Source of the DNA: Pseudomonadota bacterium
GTDB lineage: Bacteria; Desulfobacterota; Desulfovibrionia; Desulfovibrionales; Desulfovibrionaceae
NCBI GenBank assembly: GCA_018822105.1
Contig: JAHJLB010000003.1
Span: forward strand, 1-47,562
Direction of reading: 5' to 3'
DNA length: 47,562 bases
Shown piece by piece: positions 32,507-40,759 of this stretch (the first letter of the stretch is position 1; every line of letters starts with the position of its first letter). A program made the translations under genes and the position numbers. The notes under the pieces are model-generated. The model was not told the origin of the DNA. It saw nothing but the letters and a program-made list of their open reading frames with translations, and searched no databases.

Positions 32507-34110
32507 GCCAGCTCCTTCAGCGGTTTCGCGCCCGGACGCTTGTCGCGCGGGACATAGCCCCTGCGCCCGGCCAGGGCGTCGGCCAGGGCGGTCTGGAGAT
32601 ACAGGGCGTAGTGCTTGAACGAGAGCCCCAGGAAGCGCAGGGTGCGCGCGGGCTGGCCCAGCCACTTGGCCGCTTCCAGGAAGCAGGCCAGGAAGGCCAC
32701 CCAGTGCATGGAGAACTTGACGTAGTGGGCCAGGGCCGTGCGCGAGGAGAACTCGCTCATGTTGATCTCCCCCGCCTCCTGGGCGAGCGAGATCTTGAAG
32801 GTGCTGCCGCGGGCCAGCTGCATGAAGCGCTCGTCGGACAGGGAGGCCAGGTAGGCCGCCTCGTCGGTGATGAGCCCCTCCTCGCGCGCCTCGCGGTACA
32901 GGGCCGAGGTGGGCGAGAGCAAAAGCACGGTCCAGCCGTAGCCCGAGGTGTTCATCCAGCCCTTTTCCCTGAAGCGCCTGCGCTGTCCGGCGTACTGGCG
33001 CTCGATGTCGAACATGAAGTCGCGGGTGGCCTTGATGGTTTGCCGGTTCTCCCCTGGTATGCCGAAGATGAAGTTGCCGTGGATCATCAGGTCCGCGTCC
33101 AGGGTCTCCCGGATGATACGGCGGCAGGTGGGCATGCTCGTGCCCTTGCCCATGCGGTCCAGGATGTCCTGGCTGCCGGACTCCAGCCCGTAGTTGACGA
33201 TCTTGACCCCGTGCTCGCCGAGCTTGCGGAACAGGGCCAGGTCGCCAAAGGTCAGGCGCAGTTCGGCCACGATGAGAAAGCTCGCCCCGCGCCGCCTGTA
33301 CTCCTCGCAGTAGTCGTGGGCATCGCGCTCGTTCAGGAACATGTTCGTGTCGTTGCTGAAAAACCCGGTGTAGCCATAGCGCTCCACCAGGAACAGCACC
33401 TCGTCGAAGAACAGCTTCCAGCTCTTGCGCAGGATGCGGTGGCCGTACATGTGGCCGCAGAAGCTGCACCGGAACGGACAGCCGCGCATGGTCAGAAGCG
33501 CGAAGGCCTGGATGGGCACGTCGGTGCGGGTCTTCAGGTTGGCCGCCATCTCGTGCATCTGCGCGTCGAAATGCTCGTAGGCCGGCATCTCCTGGAGCTG
33601 GAATTCCTCGCGGGTCATGAGGCGGCGCTTCTTCGTGCGCACCACGGCCCCGGAGGCGTCGCGGAAGCTGACGCCCTCCACCTGACCCAGGCCCTCAAGC
33701 CCCCGGTCCACGCAGTCCAAGAGCTCCGGCAGGATGTTTTCGCCCTCGGCCCCGGTGGACACGATGTCCACCTCGGTGGTGGTGAGCACGGCCTCGTCGT
33801 TGCCGGAGAGGATGCCGCCGACCACGATGACGGCCTCCGGATGATGCGCGCGGATCTTGGCCGAGAGCTCCTTCACCTGCAGATAGTTGTGCGACCAGGC
33901 GCTGATGCCGTAGACCTGCCGCTTCTTCTCCAGCACGCGCTCCGCCAGTTCCTGGAAGGTCAGCTTGTGCAGGTGGGTGTCCAGGTGCTCGAAGGTATGC
34001 GCGGTCTTCTGGAGCTGCCGGATGATGATGGGGAAGGCGTAGGGCAGCTTCCAGACCTTGTTGTCCGGGCTTTTGGGTTCGGTGATGCCGAGCAGGATGA
34101 TGTGCGCCAT
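32491..34110 (-). CDS. B12-binding-domain radical SAM protein
   Basis: 539 residues. N-terminal ~150 residues look like a cobalamin-binding Rossmann domain (AVIVVGGILSGNDEAVL, DIVSTGAEGE), although the D-x-H-x-x-G motif reads DTHLHK, with Lys where Gly is usual. The radical SAM core has Cys211, Cys215 and Cys218 (RGCPFRCSFCGHMYG), NYGLESGSQDIL and FIFGIPGENRQT. Class B relatives carry out C- or P-methylation, ring contraction and similar steps. In this context, methylation or rearrangement of a glycan or lipid part is plausible. Starts one base after the SGNH gene stop. Confidence 0.88.
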   Translation of the reverse strand: MAHIILLGITEPKSPDNKVWKLPYAFPIIIRQLQKTAHTFEHLDTHLHKLTFQELAERVLEKKRQVYGISAWSHNYLQVKELSAKIRAHHPEAVIVVGGILSGNDEAVLTTTEVDIVSTGAEGENILPELLDCVDRGLEGLGQVEGVSFRDASGAVVRTKKRRLMTREEFQLQEMPAYEHFDAQMHEMAANLKTRTDVPIQAFALLTMRGCPFRCSFCGHMYGHRILRKSWKLFFDEVLFLVERYGYTGFFSNDTNMFLNERDAHDYCEEYRRRGASFLIVAELRLTFGDLALFRKLGEHGVKIVNYGLESGSQDILDRMGKGTSMPTCRRIIRETLDADLMIHGNFIFGIPGENRQTIKATRDFMFDIERQYAGQRRRFREKGWMNTSGYGWTVLLLSPTSALYREAREEGLITDEAAYLASLSDERFMQLARGSTFKISLAQEAGEINMSEFSSRTALAHYVKFSMHWVAFLACFLEAAKWLGQPARTLRFLGLSFKHYALYLQTALADALAGRRGYVPRDKRPGAKPLKELACSGK

Positions 34111-34111
34111 G

Positions 34112-35386
34112 TCAGTTCCTTTGGCCGGGCCGGGTCAGGTCCGGGCGGGAGAGAAGGTGCTCCGCCAGGCGCCGGGCGATGTGCGCCGAGAAGTGCGCCG
34201 TATAGTGCGCCTCGTCCAGGTACAGGTTCTCGCGCAGGCGCTCCTGCATGTCCGAGAGGTCGAGCAGGGCCTCGGGCGCATAGTCCGCAGCGGCCAGCGC
34301 CCGCCGCAGGCCGGGATAGACCTCCCCGGCGCGCTCGTTGCCGCGCAGGCCCAGCTCCGCGACGTGGGCCCTGTGCAGGGAGAGGTCGTACTTGTACGCC
34401 GGGTGCGGCTGCAGGGCGAACAGGCAGCGCACCCCGGACAGTCTGGCCACCTCCAGGATCTGGCGGTGGTTCAGGAGCAGCCGCCCCACCACGGCTTCGC
34501 ATTGCGCAGCGGACAGGCCAGGGGCGAAGTCGCGCCCCGTCTGGGCCAGGCGGGCCAGGGGCGTCTCGTCCCGGCCCGCCAGGTGGCGGCCCAGGTCCTC
34601 GGCCAGGCGCAACAGCGGCAGGGAGGACGCGAACAGCCACAGCCGGATCCATTTGACCCGCGCCTTCAGGCGGTTTTGGGCGAACTCCCGGTGCATGCTG
34701 TTGTGCGCGCGCAGGGCCTCGGTGTAGATGCCCGCCACGGCGGTGCCGCCCTCGGCGCGCACACAGTCGTTCAGCCCGTGGAAGAACAGCGCCAGGTCTG
34801 GCCGGAAGCCCTCGGTGAGCAGGCGGGTGAAGAGCGTCTTCTCCTGGGACGAATAATAGGCGAAGCGGCCGAAGTTGTAGCAGCGCACCGGCCGACCCTG
34901 GGGGCCATCCAGGCGACCGTCCAGGGCTTCTTGCAACAGGGAGGGCACCGTGTGCCAGTCCGCGCCCACGCCAAAGGCCGTGGACCCGCCGAAGACGAAG
35001 ATGTTGCAGTTGGCCGGGTCCGGGGGCCAGGGGCCCTGGTGCGCGCCCAGGCGGAAGCCGTGCTCCGAGACGTTCAGGTAGCGGCCCTGGTGCGTGTTGT
35101 GCCGATACTCGCAGAACGGGTCGTAGGCGTACTCGTAGTTGTGGGCCGTGATCTCGGCCAGGTACTCCTCGAATTCCCGCTCGGACAGGCCATACCATTG
35201 GTGCACCGGCTCGGCCGCGAAATGCGTGCGGTACCAGACCCCGGGGTCGTAGTGCATGCGGCTCTCCAGGGACACGAAGAAGCCCGGCGCGCACTTGATC
35301 GCTGCCCAGGCCGCCAGGTTCAGGGCCAAAAAGACCCAGAACAGGTTGGCCAGAAAGGCCAGGGCGTCGGGATACCACAGGGGCAT
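34112..35386 (-). CDS. Membrane-anchored SGNH/GDSL hydrolase-like protein
   Basis: 424 residues with an N-terminal membrane helix (FLANLFWVFLALNLAAWAAI), so the catalytic part is probably periplasmic. SGNH blocks: IFVFGGSTAFGVGAD with nucleophile Ser135, LFFHGLNDC with the Asn, and near the end LYLDEAHYTAHFS with the Asp and His. Such proteins esterify or de-esterify glycans, often O-acetylation. It lies 23 bp after the 38-residue membrane protein gene. No MBOAT is in the island, but one is at 382-1734. Confidence 0.85.
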   Translation of the reverse strand: MPLWYPDALAFLANLFWVFLALNLAAWAAIKCAPGFFVSLESRMHYDPGVWYRTHFAAEPVHQWYGLSEREFEEYLAEITAHNYEYAYDPFCEYRHNTHQGRYLNVSEHGFRLGAHQGPWPPDPANCNIFVFGGSTAFGVGADWHTVPSLLQEALDGRLDGPQGRPVRCYNFGRFAYYSSQEKTLFTRLLTEGFRPDLALFFHGLNDCVRAEGGTAVAGIYTEALRAHNSMHREFAQNRLKARVKWIRLWLFASSLPLLRLAEDLGRHLAGRDETPLARLAQTGRDFAPGLSAAQCEAVVGRLLLNHRQILEVARLSGVRCLFALQPHPAYKYDLSLHRAHVAELGLRGNERAGEVYPGLRRALAAADYAPEALLDLSDMQERLRENLYLDEAHYTAHFSAHIARRLAEHLLSRPDLTRPGQRN

Positions 35387-35409
35387 GGGTCGTTCCTTCC
35401 GGGGCTCGT

Positions 35410-35526
35410 CTAGAACAGAGGATAGAGGTCTTTCGGGTTGGCCTTGCGCTTGCGCCGCTGGACCACGGTGTATCCGATGACTGCTGCGACAAATCCTGCA
35501 ATGCAGACGATGATGGCGATATACAT
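35410..35526 (-). CDS. 38-residue single-span membrane protein
   Basis: A short frame that a length cutoff would miss. It has a well-placed ribosome binding site (AGGAG eight bases upstream of ATG 35526), one hydrophobic helix (IAIIVCIAGFVAAVIGYTVV) and a basic tail (QRRKRKANPKDLYPLF), giving a predicted N-out, C-in topology. It sits in line with its operon neighbours, 23 bp before the SGNH gene. Tiny proteins of this kind can stabilise membrane complexes; the function is unknown. The match of start, binding site, helix and charge makes chance unlikely but not excluded. Confidence 0.6.
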   Translation of the reverse strand: MYIAIIVCIAGFVAAVIGYTVVQRRKRKANPKDLYPLF

Positions 35527-35628
35527 GGCCCCTTCTCCTGAATGAATCTATTTGACCTCTTCTCCAAACACGCTTTCCCGGAGGGCTTCCCCGTCAACTC
35601 GCCTCGGAAGCGCCCCGCATGATGCCCG

Positions 35629-36453
35629 CTACGCCTTGCGCGCAAGAAACACAAAGAACCCGGGGAAATACTCTCCCTTCGCAAGCCGTTTCTGCGCAAG
35701 GGCCGTGTAGCCGGGCTCCAAGGCATCCAAGTCTGTCGGCCTGTCAAAGGGCTTGAACCCGTTGATAGAAGAGGAGACAAGCTCTAACCCCTCTTCCTGA
35801 AGAAGGGCTGTCATTTCCCTCTGGGTATGTTGCGTCTCGTGTGGGTGACAGACCTGATCCCGGAACCAGGACAAGAGCATTGTTTCATCATCTTTGAGCG
35901 CCCGGTGCAGCTTCTTGTATTCCCGAAGCAGCTCTCCCTCAGAACGCCCCGCCTCTTTCAACATTTGGAAATGCGCGAGAAACGGCTGTCTGCCGTAACT
36001 ATGGTACAGGCCAATAAAGGCGTAGCCTCCCGAGCTTAAACAATTTCGCGAAAGATGGCGCACTGCCTCATGGCAGTCGTGGGTATGGTGCAAAACACCG
36101 AGAGACACCACCAGGTCGTAGGGCTGTTCCGCTGAATAGGCGAAGAGGTCGGCAACCTGGAACTCCACTGAAAGCCCAAGGATAGCCGCCGCGGCCTTGG
36201 CTTGGCGGATCGCTTCCGGGTTGAAATCTATTGCGGTTACCTTGGCGCCATAATGATAGGCCATGCGGTTGGCGATCCTCCCCACTCCACACCCGATTTC
36301 CAGGACGCGGAGGTTGGGCTTGAGCAGCGCAGCCAAAGGTCCATACGCCTCTATCGAATTGGACTCGGAAATCTCGCGCGCCAGCACTTCCGGTGAATCC
36401 GCGGAGTTGAATGGGAGCGTTTGATAAAACTCCAGCACACGCTTTGCAATCAA
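35629..36453 (-). CDS. SAM-dependent methyltransferase, low G+C, probably acquired
   Basis: About 274 residues. VLEFYQTLPFNSAD begins the protein much like other small glycan-cluster methyltransferases; the SAM loop is RVLEIGCGVGRIANRMAYHYG, followed by AIDFNPEAI, DLVVSLGVLHHTHDCHEAV and a C-terminal lobe with GFKPFDRPTD. I chose TTG at 36453 because AAGGAGG lies eight bases upstream and no ATG fits. By hand count G+C over 35821-36060 is 53%, clearly below the neighbours (for example ~65% around 37021). Together with the truncated gene directly upstream this suggests a recombination junction near 36500. Confidence 0.8.
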   Translation of the reverse strand: MIAKRVLEFYQTLPFNSADSPEVLAREISESNSIEAYGPLAALLKPNLRVLEIGCGVGRIANRMAYHYGAKVTAIDFNPEAIRQAKAAAAILGLSVEFQVADLFAYSAEQPYDLVVSLGVLHHTHDCHEAVRHLSRNCLSSGGYAFIGLYHSYGRQPFLAHFQMLKEAGRSEGELLREYKKLHRALKDDETMLLSWFRDQVCHPHETQHTQREMTALLQEEGLELVSSSINGFKPFDRPTDLDALEPGYTALAQKRLAKGEYFPGFFVFLARKA

Positions 36454-36488
36454 CTTTCCTGCCTCCTTTCCACCGCACTCTGGCAATA

Positions 36489-36758
36489 TCAGGTCTGCGC
36501 CGGTCCAACCACACAACGGTCCCCGCCCCAGGAGAGCAGCTCGCGCCCCAGGTCGAAGCTGACCACCAGTTCGTCCAGGGACACCACAGGCAGGCCGCGG
36601 AACTCGCCGCACTTGTAGGTGTCGGCGAAGCGGCGCACCCGCGCGCGCTGGGCCAGAGCTTCGAACTTCGACAGCAGATAGGCTCCGGCCCCGCCTGCGC
36701 CGTCGATGCAGACGTCCAGGCCTGCCGGCAGTTGTTCTGGTCTGGTGATGTTGGCCAT
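36489..36758 (-). pseudogene. Truncated stand-alone Rossmann module (remnant of a modular gene)
   Basis: An 89-residue frame with a good start (ATG 36758, AAGGGA upstream). MANITRPEQLPAGLDVCIDG, AGGAGAYLL and FADTYKCGEFRGLPVVSLDE align with the first ~75 residues of the FkbM fusions at 27689 and 36798 (compare MRFINTAQEIPAG and MRHITSVGQLPQG). After that, identity is lost and the frame stops at 36489 without the second half of the module or any catalytic domain. It is best read as the 5' remnant of a third such gene cut by import of the low-G+C methyltransferase. A functional small protein cannot be excluded. Confidence 0.65.
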
Positions 36759-36797
36759 GATTGTCCCTTGGCGTTGGTTGCAGCAAATGCGGGCGCG

Positions 36798-38072
36798 TCA
36801 ACGCCCGAAAGTCTCCTGATAGCCCTGCGCCGCGCTGTCGATGACCCCGCGCAAGGCGTCGGCGCGGGCGGTGTCGCCCTGGCCCCGGAAGCGGGCCTCG
36901 GCCCAGGCCAGGACCTCGAAGGCGAACTCCACCTGGAAGTAGCGCTCCGCCAGGGCGGCCAGCTTGAGCACCTTCTCGAAGCTGAAGACCGCCAGGTCCT
37001 GTCCTTGCAACTCCAGGGCCACGGGGTCGCGCAGATACAGCGCGTGGGACTCCACCAGCTGGCCGTGCCAATGGTGGAAGCCGGGCAGAAGCCGCGTGCT
37101 CACCGGAGAGGCGTTGCGGCCCACGGTGAGCGGGCTGATGAACTCGAAAAACGTGAAGCCCCGGCTGCGCAGCCACCGGTCCACCTCGGAAAACAGCGGC
37201 CGGCCCTGGTAGTTCTCCACAAAGGCCACCTCGGCGAGCAGGCCCACCACCTCGGGCAGCACGCTCTCGCCCGCGCGCAGGATCTCGAGCTCCGCACCCT
37301 GCACGTTGAGCTTCATGAAGTCCACCGAGGCCACGGCCTGCTCGACCCGCCAGTGGTCCAGGGTGGAGAGCTCCACCGTCATATCGCGCACCGGGCGGAT
37401 GAACCGGCCCTCGTGGCGCACGGCCTGGTCGGCGGAGATCTTCCAGCGGTCGAAGACCTCGAAGTTGAAGGGGTAGAACGAGCTGCTGCCGGGGTGGCCC
37501 TGGCTGAAATGAAAGGTCCGCCGCCCGCGCGCGCCCCACAGGCCGTAGGGGAAAAACCGGGCCTCCATGCCGCTTAAGCTCATCGCACGGGCCATCTCCG
37601 CGCAGCCCTCCTCGTCCAGCTCAAAGCCGTAGAGACGCATGCGCTCCGGCGGAATGCCCAGCCAGCGGGGATCGCTGGTGGCGTCGCGCGCGCCGATGTC
37701 CAGCAGGGTGAAGCGCTCGCCCTCGGGCAGGAGTTCGCAGAGCAGGTTGCAGAGGATGTAGCGGCTGCTGTCCTTGAACGAGCAGAAATCCGTCAGTCCG
37801 GCCTGGCGCAGGGCCCAGGAGATCTCGTCGTCGTGGGTGGAGGCGATGACGATGGGGCCGTCGCCGCCGGGATGCGCGGCCAGAAAGTCCGCGAAACGCT
37901 CCACGGGCAGGCCGTCCAACTCGCCGCTCTTTGTGGAGTCCAGAAAGCGCAGGGCGCGCACCCGGGTCGAGGCGCGCACCTGGCGCAACAGCTCGCGCCC
38001 GGCCCCGCCTGCGCCGTAGATGCTGATGCTGGCGCCCTGGGGCAGTTGTCCGACGCTGGTGATATGGCGCAT
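36798..38072 (-). CDS. FkbM family methyltransferase with Rossmann module and C-terminal helical domain
   Basis: 424 residues, same three-part plan as the 27689 product. Module: SISIYGAGGAGRELLRQV, LRFLDSTKSGELDGLPVE, PIVIASTHDDEISWALRQAG. FkbM core: FTLLDIGARDATSD, MRLYGFELDEEG, VDFMKLNVQGAELEIL and GQLVESHALYLRDPVAL. C-terminal helices: VLKLAALAERYFQVEFAFEV onward. ATG at 38072 has GGAG nine bases upstream. Probably a sugar O-methyltransferase; the pair may act on successive or alternative positions. Confidence 0.87.
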   Translation of the reverse strand: MRHITSVGQLPQGASISIYGAGGAGRELLRQVRASTRVRALRFLDSTKSGELDGLPVERFADFLAAHPGGDGPIVIASTHDDEISWALRQAGLTDFCSFKDSSRYILCNLLCELLPEGERFTLLDIGARDATSDPRWLGIPPERMRLYGFELDEEGCAEMARAMSLSGMEARFFPYGLWGARGRRTFHFSQGHPGSSSFYPFNFEVFDRWKISADQAVRHEGRFIRPVRDMTVELSTLDHWRVEQAVASVDFMKLNVQGAELEILRAGESVLPEVVGLLAEVAFVENYQGRPLFSEVDRWLRSRGFTFFEFISPLTVGRNASPVSTRLLPGFHHWHGQLVESHALYLRDPVALELQGQDLAVFSFEKVLKLAALAERYFQVEFAFEVLAWAEARFRGQGDTARADALRGVIDSAAQGYQETFGR

Positions 38073-38100
38073 ATGTCCGTGCTCCGTGGCTGCGGCGGCC

Positions 38101-39288
38101 CTAGTCGAGGTTGTAGCATTCCCGGCAAAAGGACGGGATATTGCCGTCCAGATGCGCGCGGCGGAAGGCCTTGTACGTGGGCGAATTCCAGTTCTCGCGG
38201 AAGCTGAGGGCATGGCCGAAGTTGATGTCGTCGTAGTGCCCGATGGTGCCGCAGGGCAGGATGCGCAGATCCGAGCCGATGAAGGCGCGGGCGAAGGGCA
38301 CCTGGCAGAGGGTCTCCGGGCTGCCGATGCGGAAGCGGTCCGTGCAGTTCCACACCGACACGTCCACGCCCTCCAGCCTGGCCAGGGCCAGGATGCGCTC
38401 CTCCTCCTCCTCGCTGAAGGGGCCGACCTTGAGGTCGCTGAAGCTGTTCTCCTCGCCCCAGCCGGTGAGCACCACGGAGTAGGTCATGCGCCGGAAGCCC
38501 ATGCGCGCCGCAATGCGCACGAAATCCAGGAGCTGGTGGCGGTTGTGGCTCTGCAGGAGCACCCACATGCGCGTGTAGTCGCGGCCCTTGGTGGCCACAT
38601 AGGCGTTGAGCGCGGTCAGATTCTTGACGATCTGGTCGAAGTCCGCGCCGGTGCGGATCATCTCGAAGACCTCGCTTGTGGCCCCGTCAAAGGAGGTCTG
38701 CACCTCGCCTATGCCGGAGTCCACCAGGCGCTTGTAGTTGTCGTCCACATGCAGCAGCGACCCGTTCACCGTGGTGCGCACCCAGGTGTCGCGCGCCGTG
38801 GCGTACTCGATCATGCCGAAGAGCTCGCGGTTCAAAAGCGGCTCGCCCACGCCCTGGATCTTCACCTCCACGAACTGGGGGTTCAGGTCCATGAAGCGCT
38901 TGAAGTCCGCCAGGGACAGGTCCGGCTTGGGCTTGCCCTCGCGCTTGACGTTGGCGCACATGATGCACCGGAAGTTGCACCGGGAGACGGGCTCCACGTC
39001 CATCATGAACGGCAGGGACAGGCACTGCTCCGTGCGCGACTCGTTGCGCGCCAGGATGTAGTTCTTGAGCCGCTCCGGGAAACGCACGAAGCCCCGGTAG
39101 TTCATCATGCGGTAGGTGTACTGGTCGGGCTTGGGCACCACCAGGCGCGTGGGGTCGGCCTTGGCCGCCTGCTCGTCCACCTCGCGGCGCAGGATGCCGG
39201 GATCGTCCACGTAGCGCCGGGCCTCGGCCAGGGCGGCGTCGTACTGGTCCTGGTACAGGCGCAGGAATTCCTCGTCGCTCATGAGCAT
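38101..39288 (-). CDS. Radical SAM protein with SPASM-like C-terminus
   Basis: 395 residues. An N-terminal helical region (~1-90) precedes the radical SAM core with Cys104, Cys108 and Cys111 (SRCNFRCIMCANVKREG), VKIQGVGEPLLNREL, and TTVNGSLLHVDD. The C-terminus has LPCGTIGHYDDINFG and CRECYNLD, cysteines typical of a SPASM/Twitch auxiliary cluster. ATG at 39288 has GGAG seven bases upstream and overlaps the previous stop by 10 bp. The reaction is unknown; SPASM proteins in glycan clusters include sugar dehydrogenases, epimerases and aminosugar-modifying enzymes. Confidence 0.87.
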   Translation of the reverse strand: MLMSDEEFLRLYQDQYDAALAEARRYVDDPGILRREVDEQAAKADPTRLVVPKPDQYTYRMMNYRGFVRFPERLKNYILARNESRTEQCLSLPFMMDVEPVSRCNFRCIMCANVKREGKPKPDLSLADFKRFMDLNPQFVEVKIQGVGEPLLNRELFGMIEYATARDTWVRTTVNGSLLHVDDNYKRLVDSGIGEVQTSFDGATSEVFEMIRTGADFDQIVKNLTALNAYVATKGRDYTRMWVLLQSHNRHQLLDFVRIAARMGFRRMTYSVVLTGWGEENSFSDLKVGPFSEEEEERILALARLEGVDVSVWNCTDRFRIGSPETLCQVPFARAFIGSDLRILPCGTIGHYDDINFGHALSFRENWNSPTYKAFRRAHLDGNIPSFCRECYNLD

Positions 39289-40745
39289 GGCGCATCTCCG
39301 GTGTTTGCAGGCTGTGCGCGCCGGGCCAGGAGCACGGCGTTGTAGCAGTAGAGGTCCTCGTCGGCATAGCCCGACCAGCAGGGGTGCAGCGCTGGCGGCG
39401 GCACGCGGCGGCACAAGCGCTCGCGAGCCTCCACGCAGAGCCCCAGGCCCCGCCACAGCTCCAGAAAATCGTTGACGCGCAGCAGGTTGGTGTCCCGCCC
39501 AAGGCTCCGCCACTCCCCTGGGCTGTGGCGCAAAAAGTCGAAGTGGATGGCCAGCTTCTCGCCCGCGCCCGTGTGGTCGCGGAAGTCCACCCGGTGCAGC
39601 ATGACCCCGCCGGGAGCCAGCACCCGCTCCATCTCGCGCGAGAGCCCCGCAGGATCGTCCACATGCTCCAGGGTCATGCGCGAAAAGATCAGGTCCACCG
39701 AGGCGTCGGGCAGGGCCAGCTCCTCCAGGCGCCGGGCCTCGCAGGCCAGCTTGCCCTCCTCCTGGCAGCCGTCGGGCAGCAGCGCGGGCCAGGCCGTGCG
39801 CAGGGCGTGCGCCAGGGCCAGGGTCTGGACCAGGCTGGCCTCGTCCCCCGCGAGGGGCTCCAGGGCCAGGCCCTGGGCGAAGAGGCCGGAGAGCAGGGCC
39901 GAGCACAGGGGCACGGAGCCCGCGCCCAGCTCCACGAAGCGCCCGCGCCGTTCGGGCAGATGCGGCAAAAGGGCGTCCAGCAGGCGCACCTGCCCGGCCA
40001 GGCGCTCCAGGGCATTCTCGTGCAGCGGGGCCAGGACCCTTTCCAGGGCCTCCCAGTGGGCCACCCCGGCATGCCGGCGCAGGGCCTCGCGCCCGGCCTC
40101 CGGGTCGAACCAGGCCTCCGGGCGGTCCGGGTCCAGAATCAGCGCCGCGAGCTTGGGCGCCAGGGGCCTGCCCTCGCCCGCCAGCCGCGCCCCGGTGACG
40201 AAGCGCTCGGCCGGGGTCTCCAGGCCGCGCAGGGGCAGGGTCGCCAGGCCCAGGTTTGACAGCGCCGCAGGGAAGGCCGTGGGCGGCAGCGGGGGCCCGC
40301 CAAGGGCCTCCAGGGCCAGGGCCGCCTGACGCGACAGGGCGCAGAAGAACCGCTCCGGCCCCACGCCCTCGGCCCAGGCGGCCTGGACCTGGCCCGTGGC
40401 CACGGCGTGGGCGGCCAGGGCCAGGGCCGGGCCGTCCAGCAGGGCCGCGTAGGACGAGATGACCACGGCCCCCGGCCAGCCCCGGGCCTCCAGAAGCCGG
40501 GCCAGGCGCGCCTGCGGGGCCTCCGGGCCGTCGAAGACCTCGATGCCGGCCTGGGTGAGCACGGCGCGCAGCTCTTGCGCCGCTGGCGTGTCCAGCCCGC
40601 CCGGAAGCGCCGCCGCGATCGGAGCGCAGAGCCCGGCGGCCCCCAGCCCGGCCAGGAGCGCGGGCAGCAGCGCCCGGCCCTGGAACCGGGCCAGGGCGGG
40701 ATCTCCGAACGCCTCGGGGCGCACAAGGGCAACGCAGGGCAGCAC
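39279..40745 (-). CDS. Fusion: degenerate nucleotidyltransferase-like domain plus SAM methyltransferase
   Basis: 488 residues. Residues ~1-200 follow the layout of SpsF-like cytidylyltransferases (FQGRALLPALLAGL where R-x-x-G-K-x-L-x-P-L is usual, IEVFDGPEAPQARLARLL, VVISSYAALLDGPAL) but lack the basic CTP-binding residues and the Asp of the metal site, so this half may be inactive. Residues ~270-488 are a class I methyltransferase: GRFVELGAGSVPLCSALL, VDLIFSRMTLEHVDDPAGL, ERVLAPGGVMLHRVDF. GTG at 40745 follows GAGG five bases upstream. The fold call for the first half is inference. Confidence 0.65.
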   Translation of the reverse strand: MLPCVALVRPEAFGDPALARFQGRALLPALLAGLGAAGLCAPIAAALPGGLDTPAAQELRAVLTQAGIEVFDGPEAPQARLARLLEARGWPGAVVISSYAALLDGPALALAAHAVATGQVQAAWAEGVGPERFFCALSRQAALALEALGGPPLPPTAFPAALSNLGLATLPLRGLETPAERFVTGARLAGEGRPLAPKLAALILDPDRPEAWFDPEAGREALRRHAGVAHWEALERVLAPLHENALERLAGQVRLLDALLPHLPERRGRFVELGAGSVPLCSALLSGLFAQGLALEPLAGDEASLVQTLALAHALRTAWPALLPDGCQEEGKLACEARRLEELALPDASVDLIFSRMTLEHVDDPAGLSREMERVLAPGGVMLHRVDFRDHTGAGEKLAIHFDFLRHSPGEWRSLGRDTNLLRVNDFLELWRGLGLCVEARERLCRRVPPPALHPCWSGYADEDLYCYNAVLLARRAQPANTGDAPCS

Positions 40746-40759
40746 GGCGGCCTCAGCTC

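Noticed and set aside
35629-37539. Possible single 636-residue protein by extending the low-G+C methyltransferase upstream
   Set aside because: The added part is an off-frame reading of the truncated module gene and of the 36798 FkbM gene.
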